Source: Catonia carolina
Taxonomy: Eukaryota; Arthropoda; Insecta; Hemiptera; Achilidae
Assembly (NCBI GenBank): GCA_035578175.1
Contig: JAQMRL010000008.1
Span: 87,586,541-87,650,540 of the forward strand
Direction: 5' to 3'
DNA: 64,000 bases
Each line of letters opens with the position of its first letter. Position 1 is the first letter of the stretch. The notes beneath the pieces are model-generated. The model saw only the letters and a program-made list of their open reading frames with translations. It ran no database searches and had not been told where the DNA came from. Below, in pieces: positions 11,247 through 23,459 of the stretch. The translations under genes and the position numbers were made by a program.

Positions 11247-11857
11247 CAATAATTATTTTTATATATGCGTTAAAAACTGAACAATATACATCTGTTGTAA
11301 TATTTTATTAAACATTTATTTCAGCGTCGTACCCTAAATTTTCAAAATGGTTTATAATTTTTTTTTCATGAATCATTGTAGGTATATCAAACAAGACGAT
11401 TACTATAGATACAGTAAATTACTATTTTATACGTAAATGATTTTTGTAATTGTAAAAGCAAACTTTATAGTTCATAAAAACATTATTTGCTGAAATATGT
11501 AAATTACCGTTTATGGACTAGCTGCAAAAATATTTATAGACTCATAAACAGTACTACAGCTACCGGCTCAGCGACCGTAACTTTTATTGCTTTCCCGTAT
11601 AATATTAAAAAAACAACAAAGAATTATCCTAGGACTCTAAACGTATAAAAATTTTACTAGTTTAATGTACAAAATAGTAAATTAAACCCTTTCAAATATT
11701 AAAATAATGAATAAATAATTCAGTTTACCAGTATAGCAATTCCATTGATAATATTAAAAAATATTTTTTTTTTTAAAGCCAGGCTGTAAAAACAATACAG
11801 GCTGTAACAAAATGTTACCCGTTGTACATTGTCGTTTTCTATTTATCAGTATAAAAA
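11247..11857. other. AT-rich spacer, nothing recognised
   Basis: No coding signal or repeat family recognised. Confidence 0.4.
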
Positions 11858-12025
11858 ACTAAGTAAAATTCCTCACTGAGTCAAAAGAGTATGCTTATCA
11901 GCATGCTACCCTCCTTAAAACAACCACTTTCCACCCTGCAAATGACACCTTCACTTCATTCACCACAGGGTCAGGCTGTATAATGAAATTCTTCACTTTC
12001 AGAGGAGATAACCCTGATATGGGCA
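11858..12025 (-). mobile_element. Internally deleted Rep-A
   Basis: The middle of a minus Rep-A is present (TATGCTTATCAGCATGCTA, CACTTCATTCACCACAGGGT). It then jumps from AACCCTGAT straight to the 5' terminus ATGGGCA, skipping about 170 bases. Confidence 0.8.
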
Positions 12026-12146
12026 TTAACATTCTGTATAATAAGCTTTAAAGTATTGAAAATTAACAATGGAGATAAGGTATTCGTATTTTTATTTATT
12101 TTTATTAATTTAATTTTTATCCATGGTAACTTACAGATCAGTTTTA

Positions 12147-12279
12147 TTACTTTCTCTTGCCTATATGAATATATAGCTATGAAAGTATTGTTTTCATGTA
12201 AATTTTTCGAAATCGAGTTTTAACCAGATATACCCGTTTTCAGACCCCCTGAACTCAAAAAACTCGTGTTAAGTGATTG

Positions 12280-12316
<37 letters not shown>

Positions 12317-13196
12317 CAAAACATCTCAGGAACGGAACATCGTACGAAGTTGAAACTTTCAACTTAAGTTAGGTACTACTAGAGGACCCGACACAAACAT
12401 TTTTATCAAAATCGGTCGACCGGAAGTTTAACAACAAGTAAAACGAAACATTTATCCGTGTAGTTTTACATTTATCCGTGTAGAGAGTATGCTTATCAGC
12501 ATGCTATTTTCCGATAAACCGAAGTAGTAATTTTTAGTTTTTTTCCGAATTTCTCTAAACGGCTTCTACGATTATTTTTTTAAATTGCCTTATTTACTAC
12601 ATTTTGTATGTTCTACAAGATAGGGTAGGCTCCATGTCTGCTGAAATTCTTGGGGAGGCTGTTCTCTCGTAGAAAAACACGTTTTTTTAAGATTGTGGCC
12701 TTAATATGCGTTTTAGCGCAAAGTGTATATAATCAAAGTTGTTGACAATTTAAAAATCTACAAACTTTTCAAACTTGATTTCAAACTTTTTTTATATAAC
12801 GCTCAGATTTTAGCGGTAATTAGTGATTTTCTGTTTTTTCCATGAAAATCTGTAAAATAAATGTTTTTTTAAGATTTCGGCCGTAATTTGCTTTTTACGA
12901 CAAAAGTGTATAATATAACCAAATTTACAGAAAAATAAAAGATCTACGACTTTTATTTGAAGCATTTTTTTATAGAGCCTAGTTTAGCGTGAAGGAGTGA
13001 TTTTACATATTATTAAGCCAAATTAACGTTTGTTTTCATTTTGCATCATTCACTCATGATTAAATTTAGAATATGTCTTTTGAGGTTAGTTTGTTTGTTT
13101 ACTTGTAATGTTTTATTACTAATGTTAGGTTATATTGGTCATTTTTTTGCATTGGTAAGAAAAAGTCGTGTGATTGTTTCACACCAGATATTTTTT
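12147..13196 (+). repeat. Rep-B, full length (~1.05 kb)
   Basis: This is one of the most complete copies. It has the 5' TACTTTCTCTTGCCTATATG hairpin, (TG)n at 12284-12310, GGCTCCATGTCTGCTGAAAT, two related central modules and the 3' GTGTGATTGTTTCACACCAG end. A ~30-base piece near 12483-12510 (GAGTATGCTTATCAGCATGC) matches the centre of Rep-A and appears to have been copied or inserted into this element. Confidence 0.88.
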
Positions 13197-13254
13197 TTTT
13201 TACAAAAATGTGCTAGTATTTTTTATTGCGTGATTTGATAAATTTTAATTGTTG

Positions 13255-13658
13255 TTTGTTTAGGTCATCAGCCGAAAGGCTCGTTTGAACCTGTAGAGGT
13301 TTTACTAAGTAAAATGAGGAGTGAGGTGGTTTACTATTGCCTTCCTCACTGAGTGGAAAAGTACGCTTATCAGCATGCCGGGCCCTCTGAAAAGCACATA
13401 TTTTCCACTCTGCAAATGACACCTTCACTTTATTCGCCACAGGGTCTGGCTGTATAATGAAATTCATTACTTCAGAGGAGATAACTCTGATTAGTGTCTT
13501 TTACACCTCTACCTCTTCTGTTCTTAAATGATTCAATCATTTAATTGGCTGACCATGTGATAAGAAACAGAACTATTTATTTTAGCCCTGCAACAAACAG
13601 ATTGAGTATAAATAATTTGACAGTCCACCTGTCTATTATGGGCAGGAAATTTTTTTTT
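13255..13658 (-). mobile_element. Rep-A retroposon with probable 12-bp target duplication
   Basis: Full-length minus copy. TTTTAATTGTTG occurs at 13243-13254 and 13659-13670. On the right there is an extra T-rich run between the TGCCCAT 5' end and the duplication. It sits less than 60 bases beyond the 3' end of the preceding Rep-B. Confidence 0.82.
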
Positions 13659-13670
13659 TTTTAATTGTTG

Positions 13671-14929
13671 TACAGAAAATATGTAATGTATATAAGTGAT
13701 CTATACCTTGGTATTTTCATTCCAGTGTAATGTACTGTGCTATATTAAGTCCTTTATTACTATGAATAAACCGAGCTATTATTACACAAATAGTCTTTCA
13801 AGAAAACAACAAAATTAACTAGTAGTATTATTTACAAAGGGCGTTTCTAAATCGACCTTCAAGTTTAAAATTTCATGGCATTTAAATGGTAAATATAGAT
13901 TTTCTTATTTTTAGAACAATAAAGAATAATGTTAATGTTTGTTAAGTGCACAGTGCAAAAATAAAATGTTAGTACAAGTACTAAAGTACTTTAGATGCAA
14001 CATTTTAATTATGCGATTTTCAAATATCAGATGTTGACTTATACACTTTAATGTTACAGAAACTATAAATTTCAAATTTAAATTATAGTGTTTGTTAACA
14101 AATTAATAAAATTTATGTCATTTATTTATTTTCTTGTTTAAAGGGTCATAAGTTCAAGATCATCTTCTTTATTTCTTAAAGGAGTTAATAATAAGAAAAA
14201 ATGTTATTTTTAGTAAATTTAATAAATAACAGTTAGTTTATTTATTAGTACTTCTCAAAAATCTTTAAAATGTTAGTACCTTATAATTATTATTTATGAT
14301 AATAAATATTTCTGAATTATATTTTTATCTAACCCCAGGATTAACAGGATTAATTGTATTTAACGTTAAAACAACTCCAGGATTGTATTATTACAAATCT
14401 TTACTTCATATAATCTACTTACACCTAACCTCGTTTATTTTAAGTCGATACGACCAAACCCGATTGGTTGAAATAAATCGAATTTGCCGTTCTTCACCAC
14501 AGTTATACGTAAGAACTTGTAGATTATTTCATGTACCGTATAACAAAAACAAGGCGTCAAATAAAATCGGTACATTCTATGGTCTGATATAATTTTGCAA
14601 TATTTTGTACTTAAAAAGTTTACCGGGATAATTTTTAGTAAGTCTATTGAACACCGTAAAAGTTTGTATCTCTAAAAAGGATTATCTTCTGTATATCTCG
14701 ATGCACAGTGCTGTACGATTTGTAAATACGTAAAATAAAATGCAGAACGTAGCGACCGGGGCTTGCCACCCATGTGTTAATTTTAGATTTCGTACTTTAA
14801 GGGTTTCTACGCATAGAAAAAGCATATTTAATAATGAAAGTATCAAAATTAAAATAAATTATTAAAATTAATTTTTTGAAATGGGGGACTACCCACATTT
14901 GATAATTTAAAGGTTCACATATATGTACG
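13671..14929. other. AT-rich spacer, nothing recognised
   Basis: A 98-codon frame at 14296-14592 has no recognisable motif and I treat it as chance. Confidence 0.4.
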
Positions 14930-15605
14930 GAAGAAGTGAACTGTTCTTGCAAAGCTGTTCTTTGTCAGCAAATAATAAAGTACTTGGGAATAAAACTTGA
15001 CTGCCTTCTTTAATGGACTGAGTATATTCAAGGTCTTTGTCAGCGTCTAAGAAAATTGATACTTGCATTCAAGAAACTTAGAGGAGTACTGAATGGGGGT
15101 ACATTAAAAATTGTTTACTTATCTAGAATAGTGTGCAGTCGGTACTAACGTACAGTATAATTGGGCGGGGTGGTACCAATTTGTCTTCTTTGGACTCTGT
15201 ACAGAAGCTACAGAAGTTTATCTTACGAATAATCAATAAAAAACAACCAAGGTATCCATCGGAACAGCTTTTTAAAGAATTCAACGTACTTGACACCCGC
15301 CAAATATTTGTAAGAGAAGCTATTATTTTCGCGTATAAAAATATAAACGATTTTACTATAAGAGCACACTATTATAATACAGGAACTAGGATCTCTTACT
15401 TTTACGCAAGGCCTCAACAACTTAATACTAAAGGCATTTCTTGTATTTAGCGTCCAAACTGCTCAATCTGTTCGCCTTACAAATTAAAAATATGCCGGAC
15501 ATCATAAAGTATAAAAAAGCAGTAACCATTTGGCTGTTGGAAATAGGGAGAGAAGAACAATGGTTACTCCAGGAAACATATAGTTATGTGAGCTCGTCTA
15601 CCGGG
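14930..15605 (+). pseudogene. Decayed LINE reverse transcriptase C-terminus (Jockey/CR1-like)
   Basis: Conceptual translation gives the thumb and C-terminal region of a non-LTR reverse transcriptase. A YLGIKLD segment near 14981 is followed by CQRLRKLILAFKKLRG. A second frame from about 15133 reads SVLTYSIIGRGGT, then SVQKLQKFILRIINKK and YPSEQLFKEFNVLDTRQIF. After a further shift near 15440, YLASKLLNLFALQIKN and YKKAVTIWLLEIGREEQWLL complete the typical end. At least two frameshifts and several stops separate these pieces. The order and motifs match the family; the clade is my inference. The catalytic FADD region is not present, so this is a 5'-truncated dead copy. Confidence 0.75.
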
Positions 15606-15609
15606 TTTC

Positions 15610-17997
15610 GATTTTAGTTTTCTATTATTAAATAAATTCTTTTGTTTTGCATATTTTGTTGTTTGTTTTGTTTTTAATTTGTACATATAATTATATAATA
15701 GCACATATTTTTTTTTTAATAAAAATTTCTTTAGTAATTTAATTAGTATTTAAGTAACTAACATGTAGTTGTAATACTTACACGCTAAAAGAATACCGTA
15801 GCAGTTGCAGTAGTTAACCATAGAGCGTCGAATTTGAGACGATGTTACAGCTTCTTAATCCGGCCGCGTCGCAAAATTGGATTTCCTTCATAGCATTGCA
15901 ATGTTGTCTTTTTACTTTTAAATTCATCTACAGACAGCGTTGCTGTTTTGTGCGATAGTTTAGTAATGTATAAAGCAAATTTTTACGAATAATACAATAG
16001 TTATAGTAGCATATTCTGCCTGTGTTTCTCTTTTGAAACCACGCCATCCTAGAGCTGAATTTGGTTATATCTTGGTTTACCTACATGATGTGTTTTGCAT
16101 ATATTTTCTTCAGTTTTGAACATAGAATCTTTTTTTTGTTTTATTTTGAAATAAACATCATAAGTAACGATTCGTACGTAATGAATTTTGAAAGTAGAGC
16201 ATAAGAAAGGTTTAAAAATAGTGTCATCTGAAATTTAGAAAAATATTTATGTAAAAATTATTTTCAAATAGCTTCCTCATTCCTAACTGTCAGATAAAAA
16301 TTTTAATAATGTATTTATTCTATTTTCTTAAGTTTTCTTGTTATTTTGATAAGTCACGTAGTAAGGTTTGTGATTTTTAACAAATTTTTAATGATTTATT
16401 TACGGTTCGGTGACCCATATGCTAGAATTCTCTGCCAGTCTAGAAAAATATTATTGCCGGCTGTAGTGTTAATAAACAAAGAAGCACTGAATTGATCTAC
16501 CCTTGAAAACGGAAACCATAGTTGGGTAGATTAATTTTCCCTTATCATGAATTAAAATAAATAGTTTTAGATTTTCAAAGCGTAATTAAGGAAATTAACA
16601 TTTATATTGTAATGATGTTTTCTTGTAAGGAAAATAAATAAATAAATTTATTCATTAACATGGGAGAAAATTGCAGGAATTTGAAAAATTGGTGATATTT
16701 TCGATCAAAGAAGTTTACAAAAAAATTTTCAAATATATTTTTTGTTGTGTAAAATGGTTCTTAATCTCCTGAGCAATACAAAAGTAAAGATGTTATGCTT
16801 CATTACCTTCAATTAAAATAGGCTACTATGATTATTTTAATTAGGTTTACAGATATAATTTATTTTGTAAGATTTGTACTTTTTCTTATTTTATGAGGAT
16901 GGAAAAATGAGTTTTCTTTACCTTACGTGCGAGACCCGGTAAGTTCTTGTAAGCGGGTTATATCAAACAATACTCGTATAATATTTATTATGGTCGAAGA
17001 AATGTGAAATAATTTCTTATCAGTTGTGTTAACATTTTATTAATCCAGCTGTATTTAAGTTAAAAAAACTAATATTTAAGAGCTACAGAAAGAAAAGAAC
17101 AAAGTTTTTGCGATCGGAGTTTAATTTTTGTAAAGAATACCTGTCAACGAAAAAGTACCAACCATCCAGTCTGATAGTTGTTTATTTTTTGTCTATTTTG
17201 TTGTCCATGCGCTTCAAGATGTCAAGTTAATTAAAGTTAAATTCAGCCGTTGTAATGGCAAACTTTGTTGATCATTCGGAAAAAAGAAAGATAAACGCAA
17301 AGCATTCACTAATTGAAATAGAATTTATCTTATAAAAGATGTCCTCTTCGCTAGCAAGCTATTTAAAAACTTTTATTTTTCTCCTGGTGCATTTGGAAAG
17401 AAGCCAATACAGAGTCTGCAATTTTATTTAACTTCTCTCCATGTATACAGACGGCACTCGACTCTTTATAACGTTTGGAATTTCTTCCTTGTTGTATTCA
17501 AAAGCATTATGATTTGATTCACAATCATAAACTTAACCTTTTTGATTTCTATGTCTGCAGCGGTGCACAAGTGCATAGATGTAGCCTATGTAGACGTAGC
17601 AAAGTTTGTTAAACTACTAAATACATATTTATGCTAGTTCTTTCTCTATGAGCTTAAGTATTTACTCAATTTATGATTTTATTTAAAAATATTACTGAAT
17701 AGAATTGTTACGATTTTGATTATTATAAGAGAAGAATTGTGGTCGTCTCGGTGGCGTAATAAGTATTTGCTACGTAAATTTCTTGTATTGTTCTTAGCAT
17801 CATACTATTTTGTACACAGTACTAATGTAACTATGAAATTACTAGTAGGCCTTGCTACTCTGCCTTGCTAAGAAATAAGGCAGTAAAGTTGACAGATGTT
17901 GAAGTCCCGTAGCCGAGTGAGTGAGAGGGAGATTTCTGGCATAACTACGCATGCGCTCAAAGGTCTTTGCCGTTGTAATTTAGATCTGAAAACATTT
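15610..17997. other. AT-rich spacer, little recognised
   Basis: No gene or repeat family recognised over ~2.4 kb. CTACGCATGCGCTC near 17945 resembles an NRF-1-type palindrome but stands alone. Confidence 0.4.
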
Positions 17998-18274
17998 CTT
18001 TACAGGTTTGAACTCGTAGAGGTTTTACTAAATAAAACGAGGAGTGAGGTGTTTACAATTGCCTTCCTCACTGAGTGAAAAAATACGCTTATCAGCAATT
18101 GGGGTCCTCTGAAAAGACATATTTTCCACTCTTCAAATGACACCTTCACTTCATTCACCTCAGGGTCTGGCTGTATAATGAAATTCTTTAATTTCAGAGG
18201 ATAACTTTACTCTGATTAGTGTCTTTTACACTTGTATCTCTTCTATTCTTAAATTCTTCAGTCATATAATTTTT

Positions 18275-18445
18275 GTTTTGTTTTACGTCTGACTGTTCTG
18301 CAATTTCTGCTAATACAGACAATGGATAATTTATGATAATGTAATAATGTAAATGAGTGATGAAAAAATACCAGACCTGACCGGGAATCGAACCCGGGAC
18401 CCCGGCGTAAAATCAAGTTGCGCTTGCCATTACGCCAACGGGTAG
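18275..18445 (-). mobile_element. SINE-D (tRNA-headed SINE), best-preserved copy
   Basis: On the minus strand the head has an A-box-like TTGGCGTAATGGCAAGCGC and a perfect B box in CCCGGGTTCGATTCCCGGTC. The body TCAGGTCTGGTATTTTTTCA follows, and a tail reads CAGTCAGACGTAAAAC. The head folds like a tRNA in its T arm, but the tail and dispersed copies show it is a SINE and not a tRNA gene. Confidence 0.88.
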
Positions 18446-18592
18446 TGGTTAGTACAGAGTGATTTTTTAGTCCTGTTACCCAATTGTTAATGCCTGGTAA
18501 TTTCTTTTTAAGAAAGGGAAATTTTGTTTTGTGACACGAAGTTGGTAGCCGTCCTCAACCAGTATAAATACGGCAGTGTGAGTTGATTCTCC

Positions 18593-18948
18593 TTGAGCTG
18601 TGTAAAATTTTGTGCCGTTTCCGGTCGTGTTACGAACAGAAAGTCTTTTACCCTAGAACAAAGGGTTTTCATTCTTCAACAATATTTTGCTACGAAATCG
18701 TACGCAAGTGTAAAAGAATCATTTCATATTAAATTTGTTCGTGTTCCTTCACCAGAAAAAAGTCAATTTCTAGGCTAACAAACCGATGAGAGATAGGTAG
18801 TATTTTTCACATTCTCTAAAACAATATCTGTAAAAGGAGTTGGTCGACCACTACGTTTTCTGTCGCAAACACTACCTGTCTCTCGAAATCGGTTTATTAG
18901 CCTAAAAATTGGCATTTTTTTCTAGTGGAGGAACACCAACAAATTTTG
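18593..18948. pseudogene. Folded-back helix-turn-helix transposon gene (DUF4817-like)
   Basis: The plus strand from 18593 encodes FTLEQRVFILQQYF, then ATKSYASVKESFHIKF and VPSPEKSQF. This matches the N-terminal helix-turn-helix found in many insect transposon proteins. The continuation of the same domain is encoded on the opposite strand, 18913 down to about 18790: FRLINRFRETGSVCDRKRSG, then RPTPFTDIVLENVKN. The two halves share an inverted repeat of about 70-80 bases (about 18727-18800 against 18880-18948) that covers the VPSP...FRL.NR segment in both orientations. The gene has therefore been broken by an inversion or template switch, not simply decayed. TATAAATA lies at about 18563, a plausible old promoter. 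The expected catalytic region is absent. Confidence 0.75.
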
Positions 18949-18974
18949 AAATGAACACTCTACCTGCCTGTTAT

Positions 18975-19924
18975 GGGTACAACTTCTTCTATTTTAATAC
19001 ATTTTTTTGTTAAATGGATACTGTGGATTTTACTTCTAATAACTCTAAGAAGTCATTAGATGTTTTTTCAATTATATTTCTATGTATATTTTAATTATAA
19101 AATTTTTTAAAGAATAATAAAAGGCTAATTTCTGTAATTGTTAATGTATTTGTGAAAATACATTAGATAAATCCAGTAGAGTGTGAAGCGTGTAGTCAAA
19201 TATTTAACGTTTTCTTTTTCAATGGTTGAACGATTCTTTTTTCTATAAAAGAACGTATGATAGTTCCTTTAGGAATGTAGGAAATAGGTATGTTAAATTT
19301 CACGGTGTTATAGTCAGTGGATTATTGCTGGTAGGACTTTTCCTTTTTCCTTTTCCTTTTCGTGATTGGGTGGATGTATGAAGAAGTAGAAAAGTTGGGT
19401 GATGTAAGGTTAGCAGTAGGCATTTTTTCGATTCCACGCCTGTCTTACGCTGGCACCTTCCTTGTATCCGACTTCGTAGTAATGATGCCCTTAGGGAATT
19501 TTATACTTTGATATAATGTTGAGAATTCAACTTCTCTTATTCTTGCCAAGAAATAAGATACACGCTTAGAGTAATTTTTATATTCTTTTATTATAAAAAA
19601 TATTTTATTGCCCTTATTTTTTGTTCGTTATTAAAGGAACACGAGATTCATTTTCTTATTTATATCGTTATTTTGATGTACAAAAATTTCAATGTTTTCA
19701 ATTTCAGCGGTTTTTCATGCATAACGAAACGGTTATATGAAATATTTTTTTGTTTTAATATAATAATAATAATGATAATGTTTTTTTAATTTTTATTCAA
19801 TATAATATACATTTTATATACGTAGAAAATACGTAGAAAATTATTATATGAACTTTTTATTAAAAAATTATATACGAAAATACTTAATTATAATTTTTTT
19901 TAAATTTATATTTAATTTATCTTA
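18975..19924. other. AT-rich spacer, nothing recognised
   Basis: No recognised feature. Confidence 0.4.
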
Positions 19925-20508
19925 TATGAATTTATAAGTAAGGAAAATATTGTTTTCATGTCGATTTTTCACCGGATATACACGTTTTCAGACCCCCCTG
20001 AACCCCTAACAGATGTTGTTAAGATTGCGGTCTAGCATTTTAGAGTAAAAGTGTAGTATATAATCAAAGTTTTAGAACATTTAAAAACCTACAATTTTTT
20101 AGCTCTTTTTGTACAACACTTAATTTAGCGGTAGTTAGTAATTTTGTTTTTCTTCATAAAATCGGTAAACAATTGAATTTTGAAAGATTGCGGCGTTAGT
20201 ACGCATTTTACGACAAAGTCTATTATCCCTAATCAAAGTTATAGGAAATTTAAAAAAAATCTACAACTTCTATTTTCAGTATTTTTCTCTACAGAGCCTT
20301 GTTTAGAGGCAATTACTAATTTTCCGTATTTTAAAGTTCTACAGAGGTTGATTTTCATTTTGCGTCATTCACTCATAATTTAAATTAGTTAGGTTTTTTT
20401 TAATTTTATATTGTTTACTCGTGATTAAATCTAGGTCACATTGTTCATTATCTATATTGGCAAGTTAAAGTCGTGTGAGTGTTTCACACACCAGATTTTT
20501 AAAATTAA
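19925..20508 (+). repeat. Rep-B, internally deleted
   Basis: The 5' part (GTATTGTTTTCATGTCGATT-like, CGTTTTCAGACCCCCCTGAA) joins directly to the central modules, skipping the TG tract and the GGCGCCATG region. The 3' end is complete (TGTGAGTGTTTCACACACCAG). Confidence 0.85.
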
Positions 20509-20529
20509 ATTAAATTACCCGCACAGTTA

Positions 20530-20905
20530 CTAATTACTCCAGAGTACCTTGAGAAATAACAACATATCATGTAACTGTATCTTTGTTGAAGCCTGTACTA
20601 TTTATAAAATTGTTAAACTTTCTCAAAATTCAAAACTTATCATTTATAGGGATTCTAAAAGTGTTCTGGAAAGCATGCCAAGTTTAAATAATGGAGAACT
20701 AATAATTCAAAACATAATTAGTCCGTTTATTGTCAAATATAAAGATGAATAACAAAGTTAAATTTGTATGAACTCCATCGCACGTGGGTATATCGGCAAT
20801 AGGGAGATAACGTTGCTTAAACGTGCCGTAAGTAGAGTGTTGAACGATCATGGCATCTCACGTGTCGATCTATCAAAATTTTAGCACAAGATATTAATGG
20901 AAAGG
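20530..20905 (+). pseudogene. LINE RNase H domain remnant
   Basis: The frame from about 20549 reads EACTIYKIVKLSQNSKLIIY and then RDSKSVLESMPSLNNGELII. This fits the E-x(n)-D-S-x-S-V-L signature of RNase H domains at the C-terminus of I/Jockey/R1-type LINEs. After a stop at about 20750, a shifted frame gives TPSHVGIS, then LKRA, which correspond to the following WxPSHxGIxGNExAD block and the LAKRA motif. The protein is broken by stops and frameshifts, and no reverse transcriptase lies beside it. The identification rests on motif order. Confidence 0.65.
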
Positions 20906-21231
20906 GTAATGAAATAAACTATAGGATTTCAGAGAAAATACAGTTATATTAATTCACTGTTACACACGCCTATAAATCAAGTATTTTAAACTCGCATACA
21001 AATGTACTTACTTAAAAATGCAATTCCTGTTTTGTTTTGCAACAAAACAACGCTAACAATAAAATACGTTATTTACAATTTCCACGAATAAATAGTTTAA
21101 AAAACACTACAACAAAACACATACTAATTTGTTGTTAATCTAATCAGTGTTTTGTAAAAATACTTATTATGTAATTGTACTCGCTTATGACAGGTTTTAA
21201 TACAATTGCATAATAAGTACAAAATTAAAAT

Positions 21232-21620
21232 GCGTAACAGGCAGGTGAGTTTTAAATTATTTGCACTCTACTAGTTCCAGAGCTACTAAAAATAGTTCTG
21301 TTTCTTATCACATGGTCAGTTCATTATATGACTGAATCATTTAAGAACAGAAGAGGTACAGGTGTAAAAGATACTACTAGTCAGAGTTATCTCCTCTGAG
21401 AGTAATGAATTTCATTAAACAGCCAGACCCTGTGGTGAATTAAGTGAAATTGTCATTTGCAGGGTGGAAAGCAGATGTTTTTCAGAGGGCCCGGCATGCT
21501 GACAAGCACACTTTTCCACTCAGTAAGGAAGGATATCGTAAACCACCTAACTTCTCGTTTTACTTAATAAAGCCGCTAGATGTTCAAACCAGCCTTTCAG
21601 CTGTTGGCCTAAAGAAAAAA
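21232..21620 (+). mobile_element. Rep-A retroposon
   Basis: Near full-length plus copy from TGCGTAACAGGCAGG to TTGGCCTAAAGAAAAAAAC, with an A-rich tail in place of AAC repeats. The 77-codon frame inside is repeat sequence. Confidence 0.88.
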
Positions 21621-22194
21621 ACAGATTTTTTTTTAAATAAAGGTTTGGATAAATTAAATATTATATGTAAAAAATAAATATTTTTAACAAAAAACTTTAG
21701 TGTCACGTTTTTACTTTTTAAATGACTTAAAATAAAATACTATTTACGGGAAATAGATGGGTATCAAAGTAACATGACAGCAAAGCGTTACGCGGGGGAC
21801 ATTTTTAAGCATTGGTGCAATATTTTGTGTCGCACAATTCGTATCATCGTTTATTTTATAAAGTACTTAATACCATCGGCTGATTTCTTTGTGAATGTGT
21901 AGCCTAATGAAAACATGTCTCGAACGAAATCACTGATTAAATATCAGTAAATTAAATTCTCATGACTCCATTCCTACCGTAAAATTAATGCTTTCGTGTC
22001 ATTCAAGTTTTAATAAAATTTTTTTTATATTTATTCATTACATCAATGTTCTATGTAAGAAAAATTATTTTAATAATTTTTTTGAGAGCTTCAATATTAT
22101 ATACGTAATATATTTTTGTAGGTACTATTAAAGTAATATAACTTTTTGGCGGCAATTTTTAAAATGGTCATCTATCATTTTGTTAGATGTACAT
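21621..22194. other. Spacer, nothing recognised
   Basis: AT-rich, no feature. Confidence 0.4.
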
Positions 22195-22690
22195 TTTGTT
22201 TACGGCTTTAATATGCATTTTAGCGCAAAAAATGTAATAAAAGTTGTAGACAATTTAAAAACCTACAACTTTCATTTCAAACATTGTTTTGTATAACGCT
22301 TAGTTTAGCGGTAATTAGCGATTTTCTGTTTTGTTTCATGAAAATCTGTAAAAAAATTGAATTTTTAAGATTTCAGCCTTAGTGTGCATTTTACGACAAA
22401 AGTGTATATAATATATTTATAGAAAATTTAAAGATCTGCAAAGTTTATTTAAAGCATTTTTCTCTAAAGAGCGTACTTTTGCATGAAAGAGTGATGTTGC
22501 GTGTTATTAAGTTAAACTGAGGTTGATTTTCATTTTGCGATTTTCACTCATGATTAAAATGAGGTTATATTTTTTGAGATTAATTTTTTTGTTTTATTTC
22601 TAACGTTTTATTACTAATATTAGGTTATATTGGTCATTATCTACATTGGCAAGAGAAAGTTGTGTGAGTGTTTTACACCAGATTTTTTTA
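22195..22690 (+). repeat. Rep-B, 3' half
   Basis: It starts in the first central module (CGGCTTTAATATGCATTTTA), includes an AAAGTTGTAG / CTACAACTTT inverted pair near 22235-22275 and ends at TGTGAGTGTTTTACACCAGA. Confidence 0.85.
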
Positions 22691-23117
22691 AATGTAGATT
22701 TATCAAATGTAGTCAATTTTTAATCATTCTAATTAAGTAGAACAGTTCGGATAAACAATGGAATTTACTAGAATTTCTACCATAGATGTGTGAAACGTTT
22801 TCATAATTTCTTCTTATATTTATTTTAAATAATTATTTTTAAGCAGTAATTACTATTTACTTCTGTTATAACTTTTAAAAACATTCGTTGTACAGTTCAC
22901 TGCTGAACAACAAAGCTCTACCAGTAAACACGTTTGGACAACTTACTTCTGTAAAACAAATGCACTAATAAAACTGACGAGCGTAACTAAAAATGTAAAT
23001 ATAACAAAAACATTTTACGATGTTTGTTCTGAAACATAGTAGTTAAAGTCTTTTTGGTTGTTTTTAACAACGTTAAAAATTGTAATTGTTAATAAAATGT
23101 AAACGTAGCCATCTGCT

Positions 23118-23425
23118 TTGAATTACTGTTGAACCTTAATCATCTAAACTATCTGGAACAAGGAAGATATTATATTATCAGGAGTTTGAACGAATAGCTA
23201 TACAATGCAGTAATAATAATATAAGCTGTAATAAGGGGAATCTGAACCGGAAATTTGAAAAAAATCGATTTGTTTTGTTTTTTAACCTAAACAATTATTC
23301 TTCTGCGTAAAATGGAGTATTTATTATTATTTTACGATTGTAAATATAGTAGAATTTTGGTAGTTCGACACTTCTTGGACTTAGAGGTTGTCGAAGTATC
23401 GAAATGCCGAACTATCCGGAACATA
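23118..23425. mobile_element. Possible pogo/Tigger-like remnants
   Basis: CTGTTGAACCTTAATCATCT near 23124, and GGACTTAGAGGTTGTCGAAG with GAACTATCCGG near 23378-23420, resemble the terminal and subterminal sequences of pogo/Tigger elements. No transposase frame and no paired terminal repeats are visible, so this is a weak call. Confidence 0.25.
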
Positions 23426-23459
23426 TGACCTATTATTACATAGGAAGTATTAAAAAGAC

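Larger units (their letters stand above)
17998..18974 (-). mobile_element. Rep-A split by a ~675-bp nested insertion
   Basis: Bases 17998-18274 are the 3' two-thirds of a minus Rep-A, ending at TTCAGTCATATAAT. The family's extreme 5' end (ACACTCTACCTGCCTGTTAT) resumes at about 18951. Between them lie SINE-D and a rearranged transposon gene. About 80 bases of Rep-A expected at the junction are missing, so the insertion came with a deletion. Confidence 0.8.

Noticed and set aside
14296..14592. 98-codon plus frame
   Set aside because: No motif, AT-rich composition and no supporting context; its length is compatible with chance.
18369..18441. Possible functional tRNA gene (minus strand)
   Set aside because: A- and B-box-like motifs are present, but the body and (A)n tail of SINE-D follow, and several dispersed copies exist.
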